This document shows, piece after piece, positions 25,901 through 34,035 of a stretch of 43,909 nucleotides of DNA. Every line of letters starts with the position of its first letter. Positions within the stretch are counted from its first letter, which is position 1. Both the position numbers and the translations under genes were made by a program. Source of the DNA: CAYMLL01 sp964390645 (lineage in GTDB: Bacteria; Planctomycetota; UBA8108); assembly GCA_964390645.1 (NCBI GenBank), contig CAYMLL010000020.1, positions 1-43,909 on the forward strand, written 5' to 3'. Below the pieces are notes generated by a model that saw nothing but the letters and a program-made list of their open reading frames with translations, was not told the origin of the DNA and did no database searches.

Positions 25901-27203
25901 CGGACACGACGCGCTCGAAATCCGCGTTCTCCCGGTCACCCTGACGGTGGCAGTCGACCTCGACCACCGAGGCACAGCATGTCCGGGCATGCAGTCGTAG
26001 CCCCTCGATAAGGCGTCGTTTCCCGAGTCCCTCCTCGCCGCGCAGTACCACGAGCCGACCCGCCGGCGCCCGCGCCGACTCGGCCGACTCCGACCCCTCC
26101 GCCCGCCCGATCTCGCCGTCGCACAGGAGCCCGCTGCCCCGGCCGATCTCGAGCCCGGTCTCGCCGCTACGAATCGCGCCGTCGAAGAGTGAGCACAGGT
26201 GTGTCGTCCGGCTCTCGATCCCGCCCGCGCGAATGCACTCGAGGTAGCTCTCGCGCGTCTGCTCGTCCTCGAGCGGAAAGGTCGTCCCCAGCCGGCGGTT
26301 GATCTCGTCGATGACATCGAACGCACCCTGAAAACGATCGGCCGGGATCTTCTGCATCAAGCGTTCGATGACCGCTGCAAGCTCGCGCGGAACGCGGCTC
26401 GAGACCTCATGAGCCGGCGTGGCCGCTTCCTCGAGGTGACCCGTGAGGACCTCGACGTTCGACTTGCCCTTGAATGGAAGGTGCCCGGTAACCAGATGGT
26501 AGAGCACGACTCCGAGCGAGTAGAGATCCGTCCTACGATCGACGCGTTCACCCCGGATGGTCTCCGGAGCGATGTAGTACGTCGTGCCGACGATCCTCTC
26601 GCCGCCAAAGGCCGTCTCGCGCCTCACGAGGCCGAAGTCGATCAGCTTGACCGTCACCGACCCGGGGTCCCGCTGCCCGGGCTTGCAGCCGCTGACCAGG
26701 ATGTTCTTCGGCTTGATATCCGAGTGGACCAGCCCACGCCCGTGGAGAAATCCGAGTCCACGAAGCAGCTGGGTAACAAGGTGCAGGAAGAACGACAGGT
26801 CGACGTCGAGACGAAGATCCAGCTTGCGCGCAACCTGCAGGATGTGGGGCCCGTCGACGAAATCCGTCGTGAAGAAGACATCGCCGGACCCGCGGTCGAC
26901 ACCGAAGTCCCGGGCACGGGCGAGGTTCGGATGCGAGAACAAGGTCATCGACCGGAACTCGTTCAGGAGGGTCGCCGTCGATCGGGCCTCCTCCTCGCAA
27001 CCGACATCGTTCCCGACGCCGTCGCGCGAGCGTTCGACCAGCTTCACCGCGACCTGCCGCCCACGCTCCTTCGAGTCCTCCGCGAGGAAGACCTTCCCCA
27101 TCCCGCCCTCGCCGAGTATGCGCTGGATGCGATAGCGACCGTCCAGGACCCGCCCGACGCACTCGACGCTGGCGGGCAGCACGTCGTCCGCTGGAGTACT
27201 CAT
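22995..27203 (-). CDS. Ser/Thr protein kinase with ATPase and TPR domains
   Basis: 1402 residues from the ATG at 27203. A GTG at 27254 with AGGAG five bases upstream would add 17 residues and is a real alternative. The kinase domain (about 23-300) has glycine loop GEGGMGKV, Lys54, catalytic loop HSDIKPKN (160-167; Ser in place of the usual Arg), DFG 189-191 and APE 212-214. Residues about 380-640 are an NTPase of the kind found after kinases in PknK/MalT-like regulators. Its Walker A is GEEGLGKR, with Arg where Ser/Thr is expected, and its Walker B is LLIVLHDVH. About 740-1330 are TPR repeats (YRLGKHYRYAGKLGRAMRQL and similar). There is no membrane helix. It likely integrates a signal through the TPR part. 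The targets are unknown and no DNA-binding domain is visible. Confidence 0.9.
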   Translation of the reverse strand: MSTPADDVLPASVECVGRVLDGRYRIQRILGEGGMGKVFLAEDSKERGRQVAVKLVERSRDGVGNDVGCEEEARSTATLLNEFRSMTLFSHPNLARARDFGVDRGSGDVFFTTDFVDGPHILQVARKLDLRLDVDLSFFLHLVTQLLRGLGFLHGRGLVHSDIKPKNILVSGCKPGQRDPGSVTVKLIDFGLVRRETAFGGERIVGTTYYIAPETIRGERVDRRTDLYSLGVVLYHLVTGHLPFKGKSNVEVLTGHLEEAATPAHEVSSRVPRELAAVIERLMQKIPADRFQGAFDVIDEINRRLGTTFPLEDEQTRESYLECIRAGGIESRTTHLCSLFDGAIRSGETGLEIGRGSGLLCDGEIGRAEGSESAESARAPAGRLVVLRGEEGLGKRRLIEGLRLHARTCCASVVEVDCHRQGDRENADFERVVSAVRSVESSSSDRDLPDYLVRARELLCPPGSRGCRRRRGAVESACDVFAQGFAALGRRGPLLIVLHDVHRASGLLVSLLGRIVRVLAQSADPENRSLLVATATERGKGNGHAYERLYAASLFRRSVLELEVERLGRDELVCLMRSTFGSFHGSEELLEKLFAQSGGNPERLSDVLWALLHDGRIHRTPAGWSVLGDVEGETIPGKFRLDLEARIDDLPAGARRLAVACSCLGERVELADAVKLAGLGEDEAKDCTRLLRREKILEVRTAMTSGDLCSFVDPRTRDILYDRVSDEQRVEMQGPGVAPREELFRDRGESRPRTPAFHHLQGGDREKAIDHGVVAAREFVKQARPSEAIRLYGEVLEQVDGDRADLRASLIVELGELCLRVGRYRDAVTLLSTMCGSVDREGDEGASRTALAFMARACVRLGELDRATELLERVEDSADMARGVDEAACGALLARAELHAVSGEVVESLGCCERLEELRSSIGDRDGCGELQMFIAEGRFRLGDVGLAASYCRHALRLGDSRRERDAAAVSLYRLGKHYRYAGKLGRAMRQLETCLTLTRALGLAPLEVSCLLEIGAVHGLRERPQEALGSFEQATALSRRTDDAPALLDALCSLGETYRLLGEHEEASGTFDEAVRVADRLSNSAMAARVILARGGVHLDRGELGEVEDCLAEVVERDSTGRLGSTIESIELRSSLLLHGGRLQEALDCVTDGLVAVSVTQSEIGSTRLLARRGVLLCRVGNPLEARSIVVRLLGIARRSGLVLGEARARVLEGMIRVGEGNPRLAQRSFSEAERIFREQGSDRDLVQLQFEQGVLQLVEGRHESARRWLEEGLRLSERLGLEYTKVRFLYVLGLFELLTTPVGTLQSAERRLLSAQESASKAAFSEILHRIRRRLRSIREISGRRDPGSGWRESRFDRSPAGQESTGSPRREARLESCVDEALEALLEESRSVSPRSQLA

Positions 27204-27404
27204 CGCCCTGGTCCTGACCGCTGGGAGCGTCCGGCGGCCGCCCCGGACTGACACGTTCACTCCTCGATGTCCCGGGAAGGCCTCGACACAGGTATACCCC
27301 CCGCGTCGGGGCCTGTCGAAGCGAGCCGTGATACCGGACCATGACCCGCCCGGAAGGTCTCACCCGCAACCTGTCGGCGGGGCCGACGACAACCCCGCGA
27401 GATA

Positions 27405-28121
27405 TCAGTCGCGGAGAAAGATCTCGAGGGCTTCAGCGAGATCCGCCCAGGCCTTCTCGGCCGTTATCCCGCCCGGCAGCTCGAGCGTCACGGTCGGGAT
27501 CCGCAAGTCGTGCCCCGCGTAGCTGCCGAGCGACCCGGGCGTCGGATAGCCGATCGAAGGCTTCGGGGGATAGCCGGACGACCGCGCCATCCTCCTCGCC
27601 ACGTCGTCGGCCGGGCCGTCCCAGTTGACGCAGTGCAGCGGAGCGTGTACCGCCAGGATGGCGCTCGGGTTGAACTGGCGGATCGCCTTCACCAGCGCCC
27701 TGGTCTCCGGCTCGCTCTCACCGACGGGACCGTGATCGGTCGACGGCTTGAAGTTGCGAGCGGGGAAGTTGCGGTTGAGGTCGACCTTGCGAACGTTCCG
27801 GCGAATGTTGCGTCGCAGTCCGGCGGGATTGACGACCGGGATCACGACGACCTTGCGGCCGGTGAGCAGCTCGGGGCGATCCTGGAGCTCCTCGACCAGA
27901 CGCTCGAGCAGCGGCGCGCCAAGGGGCTCGTCGCCGTGGATCACCGCGAAGAGCAGCTTGCAGCGCTGTCCCTCGCCGAGGATGATCCCGCGTATCTCGC
28001 GTCCCTCGACCGAGTAGCCGAAGACCTCCTCGCGACCGCCGCCGCTCCGGAGGTGGCTCCGTTTCAACATCGAGCAACCGGCGGCCGCCAGCACCGTCAG
28101 AATCACGACAGCTCGTCTCAT
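27405..28121 (-). CDS. M14 family zinc peptidase lipoprotein, MpaA-like
   Basis: 238 residues from the ATG at 28121. The N-terminus is a lipoprotein signal (RRAVVILTVLAAAGC, lipobox Cys16). Zinc carboxypeptidase motifs are complete: HGDE (His62, Glu65), the substrate-binding DLNRNFP, His159 in AVHAP as third zinc ligand, and Glu214 in TLELPGG as general base. Size and the NFPARNF/ETRALVKAI pattern resemble MpaA, which removes meso-diaminopimelate from murein peptides, but a lipoprotein form would act in the envelope and not the cytosol. Substrate specificity is inferred. It is transcribed divergently from the CocE-type hydrolase at 28267. Confidence 0.82.
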   Translation of the reverse strand: MRRAVVILTVLAAAGCSMLKRSHLRSGGGREEVFGYSVEGREIRGIILGEGQRCKLLFAVIHGDEPLGAPLLERLVEELQDRPELLTGRKVVVIPVVNPAGLRRNIRRNVRKVDLNRNFPARNFKPSTDHGPVGESEPETRALVKAIRQFNPSAILAVHAPLHCVNWDGPADDVARRMARSSGYPPKPSIGYPTPGSLGSYAGHDLRIPTVTLELPGGITAEKAWADLAEALEIFLRD

Positions 28122-28266
28122 CGCCCCGTCTCTCCACCGTGTTTGTTCGTGCGGGCTGCGCGCCATGTAACGCGATTCTCCGACGAAAGGAAAGAAAATC
28201 GTTCCTCTCTGCTCCGAGACCTCATCTACGATGGTCGACTGTGATCTGAATCACCCCCGGACCGCC

Positions 28267-29922
28267 ATGACAGGACCACGGATGCGCACTCTCCCCCACA
28301 TCTCGCTCGCCGCCGTCGTCGTATTCACCGTCTCGCTTCTTCGGGCGGAGGAGCGGCTCGTGCCGATGCGCGACGGCGTCGAGCTCGCGACCGACATCCA
28401 TCTGCCGCAGGGGGACGGTCCGTGGCCCTGCGTCCTCTCCCGCACGCCCTACAACAAGCGCGGGCTGGCAGGGCAGGCGAAGAGGCTGGTCGCCGCAGGC
28501 TACGCCTTCGTCGGCCAGGATTGTCGCGGAAAGTTCGGCTCCAAGGGACGGTACGATCCGTTCAAGACCGATCACACGGACGGCTACGACACCGTGGAGT
28601 GGATCTCGGCTCGAGACTGGTGCGACGGCAACGTCGGCATGATCGGGGGCTCCGCCCTCGGAATGACCTCCAACCTCGCGGCGACCCAGCGACCGCCTCA
28701 TCTGCGCTGCGCGTACGTGATCGTCGCGCCGGCGAGCGCGCGCCGCAACACCGTCTACATCGGCGGCGTCTACCGCAAGGAGATGAACGACGGCTGGTTG
28801 ACGATGCAGGGAGCGAAGCATGCGATCGACGAGACCATGAAGCACCCACCGGGCGACGCGTTCTGGGACTGGCGCGAGATCACCGACTTCCACGACCGTA
28901 TCGACATTCCGATCTACAACGTCGGTGGATGGTACGATATTTTCAGCCAGGGAACCGTCGACAACTTCGTCGGCCTGCAGACTCGCGGACGCGGACTCGC
29001 CGCCGGCCACCAGAAGCTCGTCATGGGCCCCTTCGCCCACGGCAGGATGGGCGGACGCTCTTCCTATCCCGACGCTCGCCCCGAGAAGTGGTTCGGTGCC
29101 GAGCGACAGATTCGCTGGTTCGATCGCTGGCTGAAGGGAGAGAGGAATGGCATCGACGAGGAGCCTCCGATCCGCTACTACGTCCTCGGCGACGTCGAGG
29201 ACGACCGGGCGCCGGGCAACGAGTGGCGCTCGGCCCGGAGCTGGCCGCCGCCGTCCCGTCCGACCTCGCTGTTCCTGCGTCATGGCGGCAAGCTGGAGAA
29301 GGAGCCGTCCGCCGTATCCACCAGGAACAGCGAGCTCTCCCTCACCTACGCCTACGACCCCGCGAACCCGGTGCGCACCGTCGGCGGCAACAACCTGATC
29401 CAGGGCGGACGCGGGCCGCTCGACCAGCGGCTGGTCGGCAAGCGAGATGACTACTTCCGCTTCCAGACCGGCAAGCTCGAGCGACCGCTGGAGATCGGCG
29501 GCCGTGTCACATGCGAGCTCTTCGTGGAGTCGAACGCAGCCGACACGGACTTCGTCGCCAAGCTCGTCGACGTCTATCCCGATGGATACGAAGCGCTGGT
29601 GCTCGATGGCATCATCCGCACGCGCTACCGGGAATGCCTCGACCAGGAGCTCCCCCTTGTGAAGGGCAAGGTCGTCTCGGTCGGTGTGGATCTCTGGTCG
29701 ACAGCGTACGCCTTCAACAAGGGACACCGCATCGCCGTACACGTGACGAGCAGCAATGATCCGCGCTTCGACCCCAACCCGAACACGGGCAAAGCACAGC
29801 GAGCCGACCAGGAGACGCGCGTCGCGAACAACACGGTCCACTTCAGCGCGCGCTATCCGTCGAGGATCCTGCTGCCGGTGGTCGAGGGGCCCGACGACGG
29901 GGACGCGCGACGACCACGGTGA
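28267..29922 (+). CDS. CocE/NonD family alpha/beta hydrolase, secreted
   Basis: 551 residues from the ATG at 28267; the ATG at 28282 is an equally possible start just before the signal peptide (ISLAAVVVFTVSLLRAEE). Family features: RDGVELATDIHLP, SRTPYNKRG, FVGQDCRGKFGSKG, the nucleophile Ser129 in MIGGSALGM, VGGWYDIF with the likely Asp, and GPFAHGRMGG with His. The C-terminal X-Pro dipeptidyl-peptidase-like beta domain follows (GGRVTCELFVES, KGHRIAVHVTSSNDPRFDPNPNTG). Most relatives have an aromatic after the nucleophile (GxSYxG), while this one has Ala-Leu. It may hydrolyse acyl esters or amides such as beta-lactam side chains; the substrate is unknown. A TACGAT hexamer at 28220-28225 may be its -10 element. 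Confidence 0.85.
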   Translation: MTGPRMRTLPHISLAAVVVFTVSLLRAEERLVPMRDGVELATDIHLPQGDGPWPCVLSRTPYNKRGLAGQAKRLVAAGYAFVGQDCRGKFGSKGRYDPFKTDHTDGYDTVEWISARDWCDGNVGMIGGSALGMTSNLAATQRPPHLRCAYVIVAPASARRNTVYIGGVYRKEMNDGWLTMQGAKHAIDETMKHPPGDAFWDWREITDFHDRIDIPIYNVGGWYDIFSQGTVDNFVGLQTRGRGLAAGHQKLVMGPFAHGRMGGRSSYPDARPEKWFGAERQIRWFDRWLKGERNGIDEEPPIRYYVLGDVEDDRAPGNEWRSARSWPPPSRPTSLFLRHGGKLEKEPSAVSTRNSELSLTYAYDPANPVRTVGGNNLIQGGRGPLDQRLVGKRDDYFRFQTGKLERPLEIGGRVTCELFVESNAADTDFVAKLVDVYPDGYEALVLDGIIRTRYRECLDQELPLVKGKVVSVGVDLWSTAYAFNKGHRIAVHVTSSNDPRFDPNPNTGKAQRADQETRVANNTVHFSARYPSRILLPVVEGPDDGDARRPR

Positions 29923-29963
29923 GGGAGACGAGGTGTGTCCGCCCGTGCGACTCGCCACGTGAC

Positions 29964-29980
29964 GGTCACGACTTGTGACC
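29964..29980. terminator. Hairpin between convergent genes
   Basis: GGTCAC (29964-29969) and GTGACC (29975-29980) form a six-bp stem with a five-base loop, between the ends of the CocE hydrolase gene and the dockerin-like gene. There is no T tract on either side. It may terminate or protect both transcripts and sits next to the repeated stop-codon element. Confidence 0.35.
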
Positions 29981-29984
29981 TCTC

Positions 29985-30014
29985 GCTACGCAATCGGTGA
30001 GAAATCCGGACTAG
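29985..30014 (-). repeat. Stop-codon-overlapping 30-bp element, copy A
   Basis: Read on the minus strand, the element starts with C and the TAG stop of the dockerin-like gene, then TCCGGATTTCTCACCGATT and GCGTAGC. It matches copy B at 40690-40719 in 27 of 30 bases, with the stop codons aligned exactly. Confidence 0.7.
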
Positions 30015-32284
30015 CAGGAGTCGCTCGGGTACTCGCAGCGCGGGAAGTCCGATGCGGTCGGGTCCGGTCCGCAGGTCTGCGGTCCGGGGTCCACCGGCAC
30101 CAGCCCGCCACTGTAGAGCCAGAGCAGTACGCCGACCGCATCGCTGACATCGAGTGAGTTCGAGTCGTTGACATCCGCGGCATCCAGACAGGGCAGGCTC
30201 GCTCCGCCGAGGAAGAGATACGACAGAATCGTCATCGCGTCGCTCATCTCGGTGACACCGTTGCCATCGACGTCGCTGCGCTTGAAGGAGACGGCTGTCG
30301 ACGTGCCGGCCGGGCCGACCGACGTGCCGACGTGCTCGCCGGCGCCACCGGGATTGTACTCGCTGATGCGCACCTCCCTGTCGACAGGCGCGGCGGCGGC
30401 GTCGAACCAGAACGTGTGGAGGGTCCCCCAGCGCAGTGGATTCGCTGCAGGATTCTCCGCGAAGGTCTCCGTCGCCCAGCGCAGCGTGCTCCCATCGCGC
30501 GACGAGATCCAGGCGGCGTTGCTGTAGCCGTCCTGATCCGACGCCGAAGCATGAGACCCGACGTTGCTGACCGCCACGCCGACGGGCACGTTCACCGAGA
30601 ACGACTGCACGCCACGATCCATGTCCAGGTTGTAGAGCGCGTAGGTATAGCGATGGGTTCCGTCGCCCATATCGATCGCCTTCGCCGCAAGGTAGCAGCG
30701 ACCGTCATCGGTGAGCTCGCCCTGCGGTAGCACCACGTCGGTGGTGCCCTCCCACGCGTCGTGAATCGGACCGACATCGGAAACGACCTGGCGGAAATCG
30801 AGCCGCCAGGTGCCTCCCGGGCGGCCGCCGGTGATGTCGACCTCCTGCCACCCGGTGCTGTTCGTGTGCTCCGTGTCGTCGTGGGCAACGACGTACAGCT
30901 CGACGAAGTAGCGGGTGTCCGGGTTCCGCTGCGGGTCGAGGTCCGCGTCGTCGATGGCAAGCAGGTGCTCGACATCGTCGTGCCCGCCCCTGCCACCAGA
31001 GATGTGCGAGCCGGCGTACGTGAAGACGCCGGTCCAGGGGTTGATCTCGTGGCGAGGACCGTAAGACGACTGCGCCGCGTTGGTGCCGACGCCGTACACG
31101 TCCGCGCACCCGGAGCCGAGGTCGCCACCCCGGTCCGAATTGCACGGAAGGCCGCAGACGCCGCTGCTCTGGGATGCCGCGAAGCCGTGCTTCGCCCACG
31201 ACTGCCCGATCTGCTCGAGCCGGTCGTCCACCAGGCGGAACATGTTGAAGACGAGGAACGGGTGTCGGGGATCCGGGTTGGCTCTCCAGTCTAGCGGCTC
31301 ATCGCCGACATTGCAGATCGTCGACGACATGGAGAGCGCGACGACGGACCCCTCACGGCCCACCTGCTGGATGCCGTTCGTGCTGGCGATCGTCGCGTCC
31401 GCTCCGTCGCCCGGCTCCGGAATATCGCCGCACTCGACGGCAAGCGTGTAGCCACCGGACGAGTTGCCGTAGCCCGCGACGCGAATCCAGTACACCTGTC
31501 CCGCTTCCACCGTCGCGCTGACGACCGACTGCAACCCACAAGCATCATCGTTGCACTCGATCTCGTTATCGCGCGCCGGCGGACACCCGGAGTGAATCGA
31601 CAGCACGGTGTCGAAGTCGCTGCCGCAGGTGCTGGCCCGCAACAAGCAGCTCTCGGTCGCCGTGAATCGATAGAAGCGGTCCCTGGAGTCCCTCGAGTTG
31701 CCGCAGTTGGCGGAGCCTTCATTGCTCGCGCTCGACGTCGAGCCGTTGACCCGCTCGCCGACGACCAGGTCGATCGACTCGTCGCAGCCTCCTCCGCCGG
31801 GATCTCCCGGATCGAATGACACGCGAAGGGTGTAGCTGCCGGAGGCGCGGTCGTAACCGGACACACGGATCAGAACGACCTCCTCGATGCCGAGGTTGTG
31901 CTGAACAGTCGACTGCAGCTCGCAGCTGTCGTCGTTGCACTCGAGCTCATCGTCCTGCGAGCATCCGGAGTGCAGGCTGAGGACCGTATCGTAGCTGCTG
32001 CCACAGGTCGTGAACGTGTAGGAGCCCGCCTCGTCGGCGACGAACTCGTACCATTGATCGGGACTGCTCCGCGACCTCCCGCAGCTGCCGGAGCCGTCGC
32101 TCGAGGCGTCCTCCGTCGAGCCGGTGACCTCACCGAGGCCGATCGACTCGGCACTCTGGCACGAGTCCCCCTGCGCATCCAGAGAACGCCCACCCGCGAG
32201 CACCAGCACTGTCACCAGAGCCCGGAGCACCGGACGATAAACCGAAACAGGAATCGGTCGAGCTCGATCAGAGAATCGCCTCAC
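30011..32284 (-). CDS. Secreted Cys-rich PPC-like protein with dockerin-like C-terminus
   Basis: 757 residues. A GTG start at 32284 is chosen because AGGAG lies nine bases upstream and a signal peptide follows (RALVTVLVLAGGRSLDA). Two homologous units of about 115 residues (about 38-150 and 160-275) share CGSxxDTVLSxHSGC and ECNDDxC motifs and a SGxYTL ending, resembling PPC-type beta domains cross-linked by disulfides. The middle has no family I recognise. Near the C-terminus, DVDGNGVTEMSDAMTILSYL and DVNDSNSLDVSDAVGVLLWL are paired calcium-loop repeats of dockerin type, followed by a CGPDPT tail ending in Cys. This tail is common in secreted planctomycete proteins. A role in surface attachment or extracellular assembly is inferred. 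No cohesin is in the window. Confidence 0.82.
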   Translation of the reverse strand: MRRFSDRARPIPVSVYRPVLRALVTVLVLAGGRSLDAQGDSCQSAESIGLGEVTGSTEDASSDGSGSCGRSRSSPDQWYEFVADEAGSYTFTTCGSSYDTVLSLHSGCSQDDELECNDDSCELQSTVQHNLGIEEVVLIRVSGYDRASGSYTLRVSFDPGDPGGGGCDESIDLVVGERVNGSTSSASNEGSANCGNSRDSRDRFYRFTATESCLLRASTCGSDFDTVLSIHSGCPPARDNEIECNDDACGLQSVVSATVEAGQVYWIRVAGYGNSSGGYTLAVECGDIPEPGDGADATIASTNGIQQVGREGSVVALSMSSTICNVGDEPLDWRANPDPRHPFLVFNMFRLVDDRLEQIGQSWAKHGFAASQSSGVCGLPCNSDRGGDLGSGCADVYGVGTNAAQSSYGPRHEINPWTGVFTYAGSHISGGRGGHDDVEHLLAIDDADLDPQRNPDTRYFVELYVVAHDDTEHTNSTGWQEVDITGGRPGGTWRLDFRQVVSDVGPIHDAWEGTTDVVLPQGELTDDGRCYLAAKAIDMGDGTHRYTYALYNLDMDRGVQSFSVNVPVGVAVSNVGSHASASDQDGYSNAAWISSRDGSTLRWATETFAENPAANPLRWGTLHTFWFDAAAAPVDREVRISEYNPGGAGEHVGTSVGPAGTSTAVSFKRSDVDGNGVTEMSDAMTILSYLFLGGASLPCLDAADVNDSNSLDVSDAVGVLLWLYSGGLVPVDPGPQTCGPDPTASDFPRCEYPSDSC

Positions 32285-32509
32285 GGCATCACGCTCCTTC
32301 CATGTCCACGATGATCCCGGATCCCGGAGTTGGCGGTGGAACCGCCGCCTGCGAGACGGCTTTCCAGACCCGAGCGCATCTTTGCACGACGGCACCCGAC
32401 ATTCCGACTGTCCGTCGAGGCTGGCTTGGCTCATCATAGCGTCATGGCGCCGGGATTGGCTGGAAAAAGGCCCGGTCAGGGCGATCCTCGGTGGACAAGG
32501 ACAGACTCG

Positions 32510-32839
32510 ATGGGATTCGGTAGCTGGCTCGAGCGACGACGACGGGAGAAGGCCGTTCAACGCCTCCTCGTCGCGATGTTCGAGTCGCCCGAGCTCCTTC
32601 ACGGCACCTCCCTGAAGCCGCGCCACGCGTCTCGCGCTGTCGTCGTCGATCACCGGGAGACCGACGGAGATATCCTCTGCATTCGCTTCGGGATCCTGCG
32701 GCACCCGCGTCCCCACCCGTTCTCCCGCCAGTCTCACAACGTCATCGAGTACTGGCGTTACGACGTGCGCGCCCGCTCTCTGCGGGTCGAGAGGGGCGTC
32801 AACCTCACCCGCCTCGACGGCGAGGATGCGAGCCGGTGA
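32510..32839 (+). CDS. Small unknown protein, 109 residues
   Basis: The ATG at 32510 follows AAGGA about nine bases upstream. The first part is a basic helix (WLERRRREKAVQRLLVAMFES), the rest a mixed fold with HASRAVVVDHRETDGDILCIRFGIL and a VIEYWRYDV strand. There is no signal peptide, membrane segment or metal motif. It is transcribed away from the dockerin-like gene and 124 bases before a lipoprotein gene. I do not recognise the family; composition and RBS support it as real. Confidence 0.55.
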   Translation: MGFGSWLERRRREKAVQRLLVAMFESPELLHGTSLKPRHASRAVVVDHRETDGDILCIRFGILRHPRPHPFSRQSHNVIEYWRYDVRARSLRVERGVNLTRLDGEDASR

Positions 32840-32963
32840 CCGACAGGCGACGATCGACATCGACAGTCCACCACGCCGACGGCGATCGGCTGTAGAATTC
32901 CACCGCCATGATCCGATAGCTACGAAAGCCCCGCTCCCGTGTCCCAGCAAGCTGGAGAGCCCG

Positions 32964-33812
32964 ATGCGTGACGTCACCCCCCGATCTCTCGCGCCCATCT
33001 CGATCCTCTTACCGATGCTCCTCGTCGCCTGCGGGCAGGGAGATACCGAGTCCGCCGCAGACGCCGCGGGCGACCCGGTCGAGCACTACACGAGCCTCAT
33101 CTCCCGGCTCGAGAACGGCGAGGTCGAGGAGGCCTATGCCGAGTTCCTGCCGCCCTCCTACGAGGCCGACGTCGAGACAGTCTTCTCGAAGATCCGCGCA
33201 CTGATCACCGCGGTGGAGTACGAGAAGATCCACCGCATCCTCTCCACCTTCGCGGAAAAGATTCGCCCGATCCTGGTGGGATCCCTCGGTGCCGAGCGCA
33301 AGGAGCTGGAGGAGCTAGTCACAGAACTTGACGACCTGCCCGCAGCGCTCGGCATGGAAAGCCACGCCGCCTTCCAGCAGCTGACCGCGCGCGAGCTCAC
33401 CTCCCGGCTCGGAAGCGGCTTCGTCAGGCATCTCCTGACGGCTCCCGAGTTCCGCCGATGGCTCGGGAAGCCCAGCGTGCGCGCTCCGAAGATCGGCCGC
33501 CATTACGCGGTGCTCGAGATCGCCGCGCAGAACACGACAGGCGAGGAGAGCGCCACCACGTTCGAGGTGGTCCCGGTCGACGGACACTGGGTGCCGAGCA
33601 CGCTCGCCAGATCATGGAAGAAGAACATCCGCGAGATGGTCGAAGGCCTCGACCGGCAACTCGAGGCCAAGGAGCAGAAGCCCGAGATGCTCCTCGCACA
33701 GCTCGATCTCATCGAGAAGCAGGTCCAAGGCGTGGTCCCCCTGCTCGGGGGGCTCATCGAGATGGCCCGCCGCAAGCGCGACGGCAAACCCGGAGACGTC
33801 CTCGGCGACTGA
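32964..33812 (+). CDS. Lipoprotein of unknown function
   Basis: 282 residues from the ATG at 32964, with GGAG six bases upstream. The N-terminus is a lipoprotein signal (APISILLPMLLVAC, Cys23) followed by an acidic spacer. The body is alpha-helical with several amphipathic helices (EHYTSLISRLENGEVEEAYAEFLPPSYEADVE), then a short beta segment (VLEIAAQNTTGEESATTFEVVPVDGHWVP) and a C-terminal Lys/Glu-rich helix. The pattern is reminiscent of DUF4878/NTF2-like lipoproteins, in which a helical part precedes a curved sheet, but I cannot assign it firmly. Confidence 0.72.
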   Translation: MRDVTPRSLAPISILLPMLLVACGQGDTESAADAAGDPVEHYTSLISRLENGEVEEAYAEFLPPSYEADVETVFSKIRALITAVEYEKIHRILSTFAEKIRPILVGSLGAERKELEELVTELDDLPAALGMESHAAFQQLTARELTSRLGSGFVRHLLTAPEFRRWLGKPSVRAPKIGRHYAVLEIAAQNTTGEESATTFEVVPVDGHWVPSTLARSWKKNIREMVEGLDRQLEAKEQKPEMLLAQLDLIEKQVQGVVPLLGGLIEMARRKRDGKPGDVLGD

Positions 33813-33894
33813 CCACGCGCCGGAGCCCGGGGCGGCGCCCGACTCCCACGCCTCGACACCCTGCTGCGGCGTCACCACATCTGCGGATCCGGAC

Positions 33895-33926
33895 GACGTC
33901 CGTGTCGACGTCCGTGTCGACGTCCG
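33895..33926. repeat. 12-bp tandem repeat, about 2.7 copies
   Basis: GACGTCCGTGTC occurs at 33895-33906 and 33907-33918, then GACGTCCG at 33919-33926, in the spacer between the lipoprotein gene and the convergent DUF1501 gene. Nothing shows a function; it could be slippage-prone sequence. Confidence 0.75.
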
Positions 33927-34035
33927 GACCCACGAGGTGTCGAGAACAGGCCCACAATCGAGACGTCGCCGCCTCCTCTGCGGGCCCGCACCCGCGGCGC
34001 CTCGGAACGCAGGCCGCTCAGAAGAGCGGCCGAGC

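Noticed and set aside
23784..26000. Plus-strand frame of 738 codons opposite the kinase gene
   Set aside because: Antisense shadow of the TPR and ATPase parts; no domain features.
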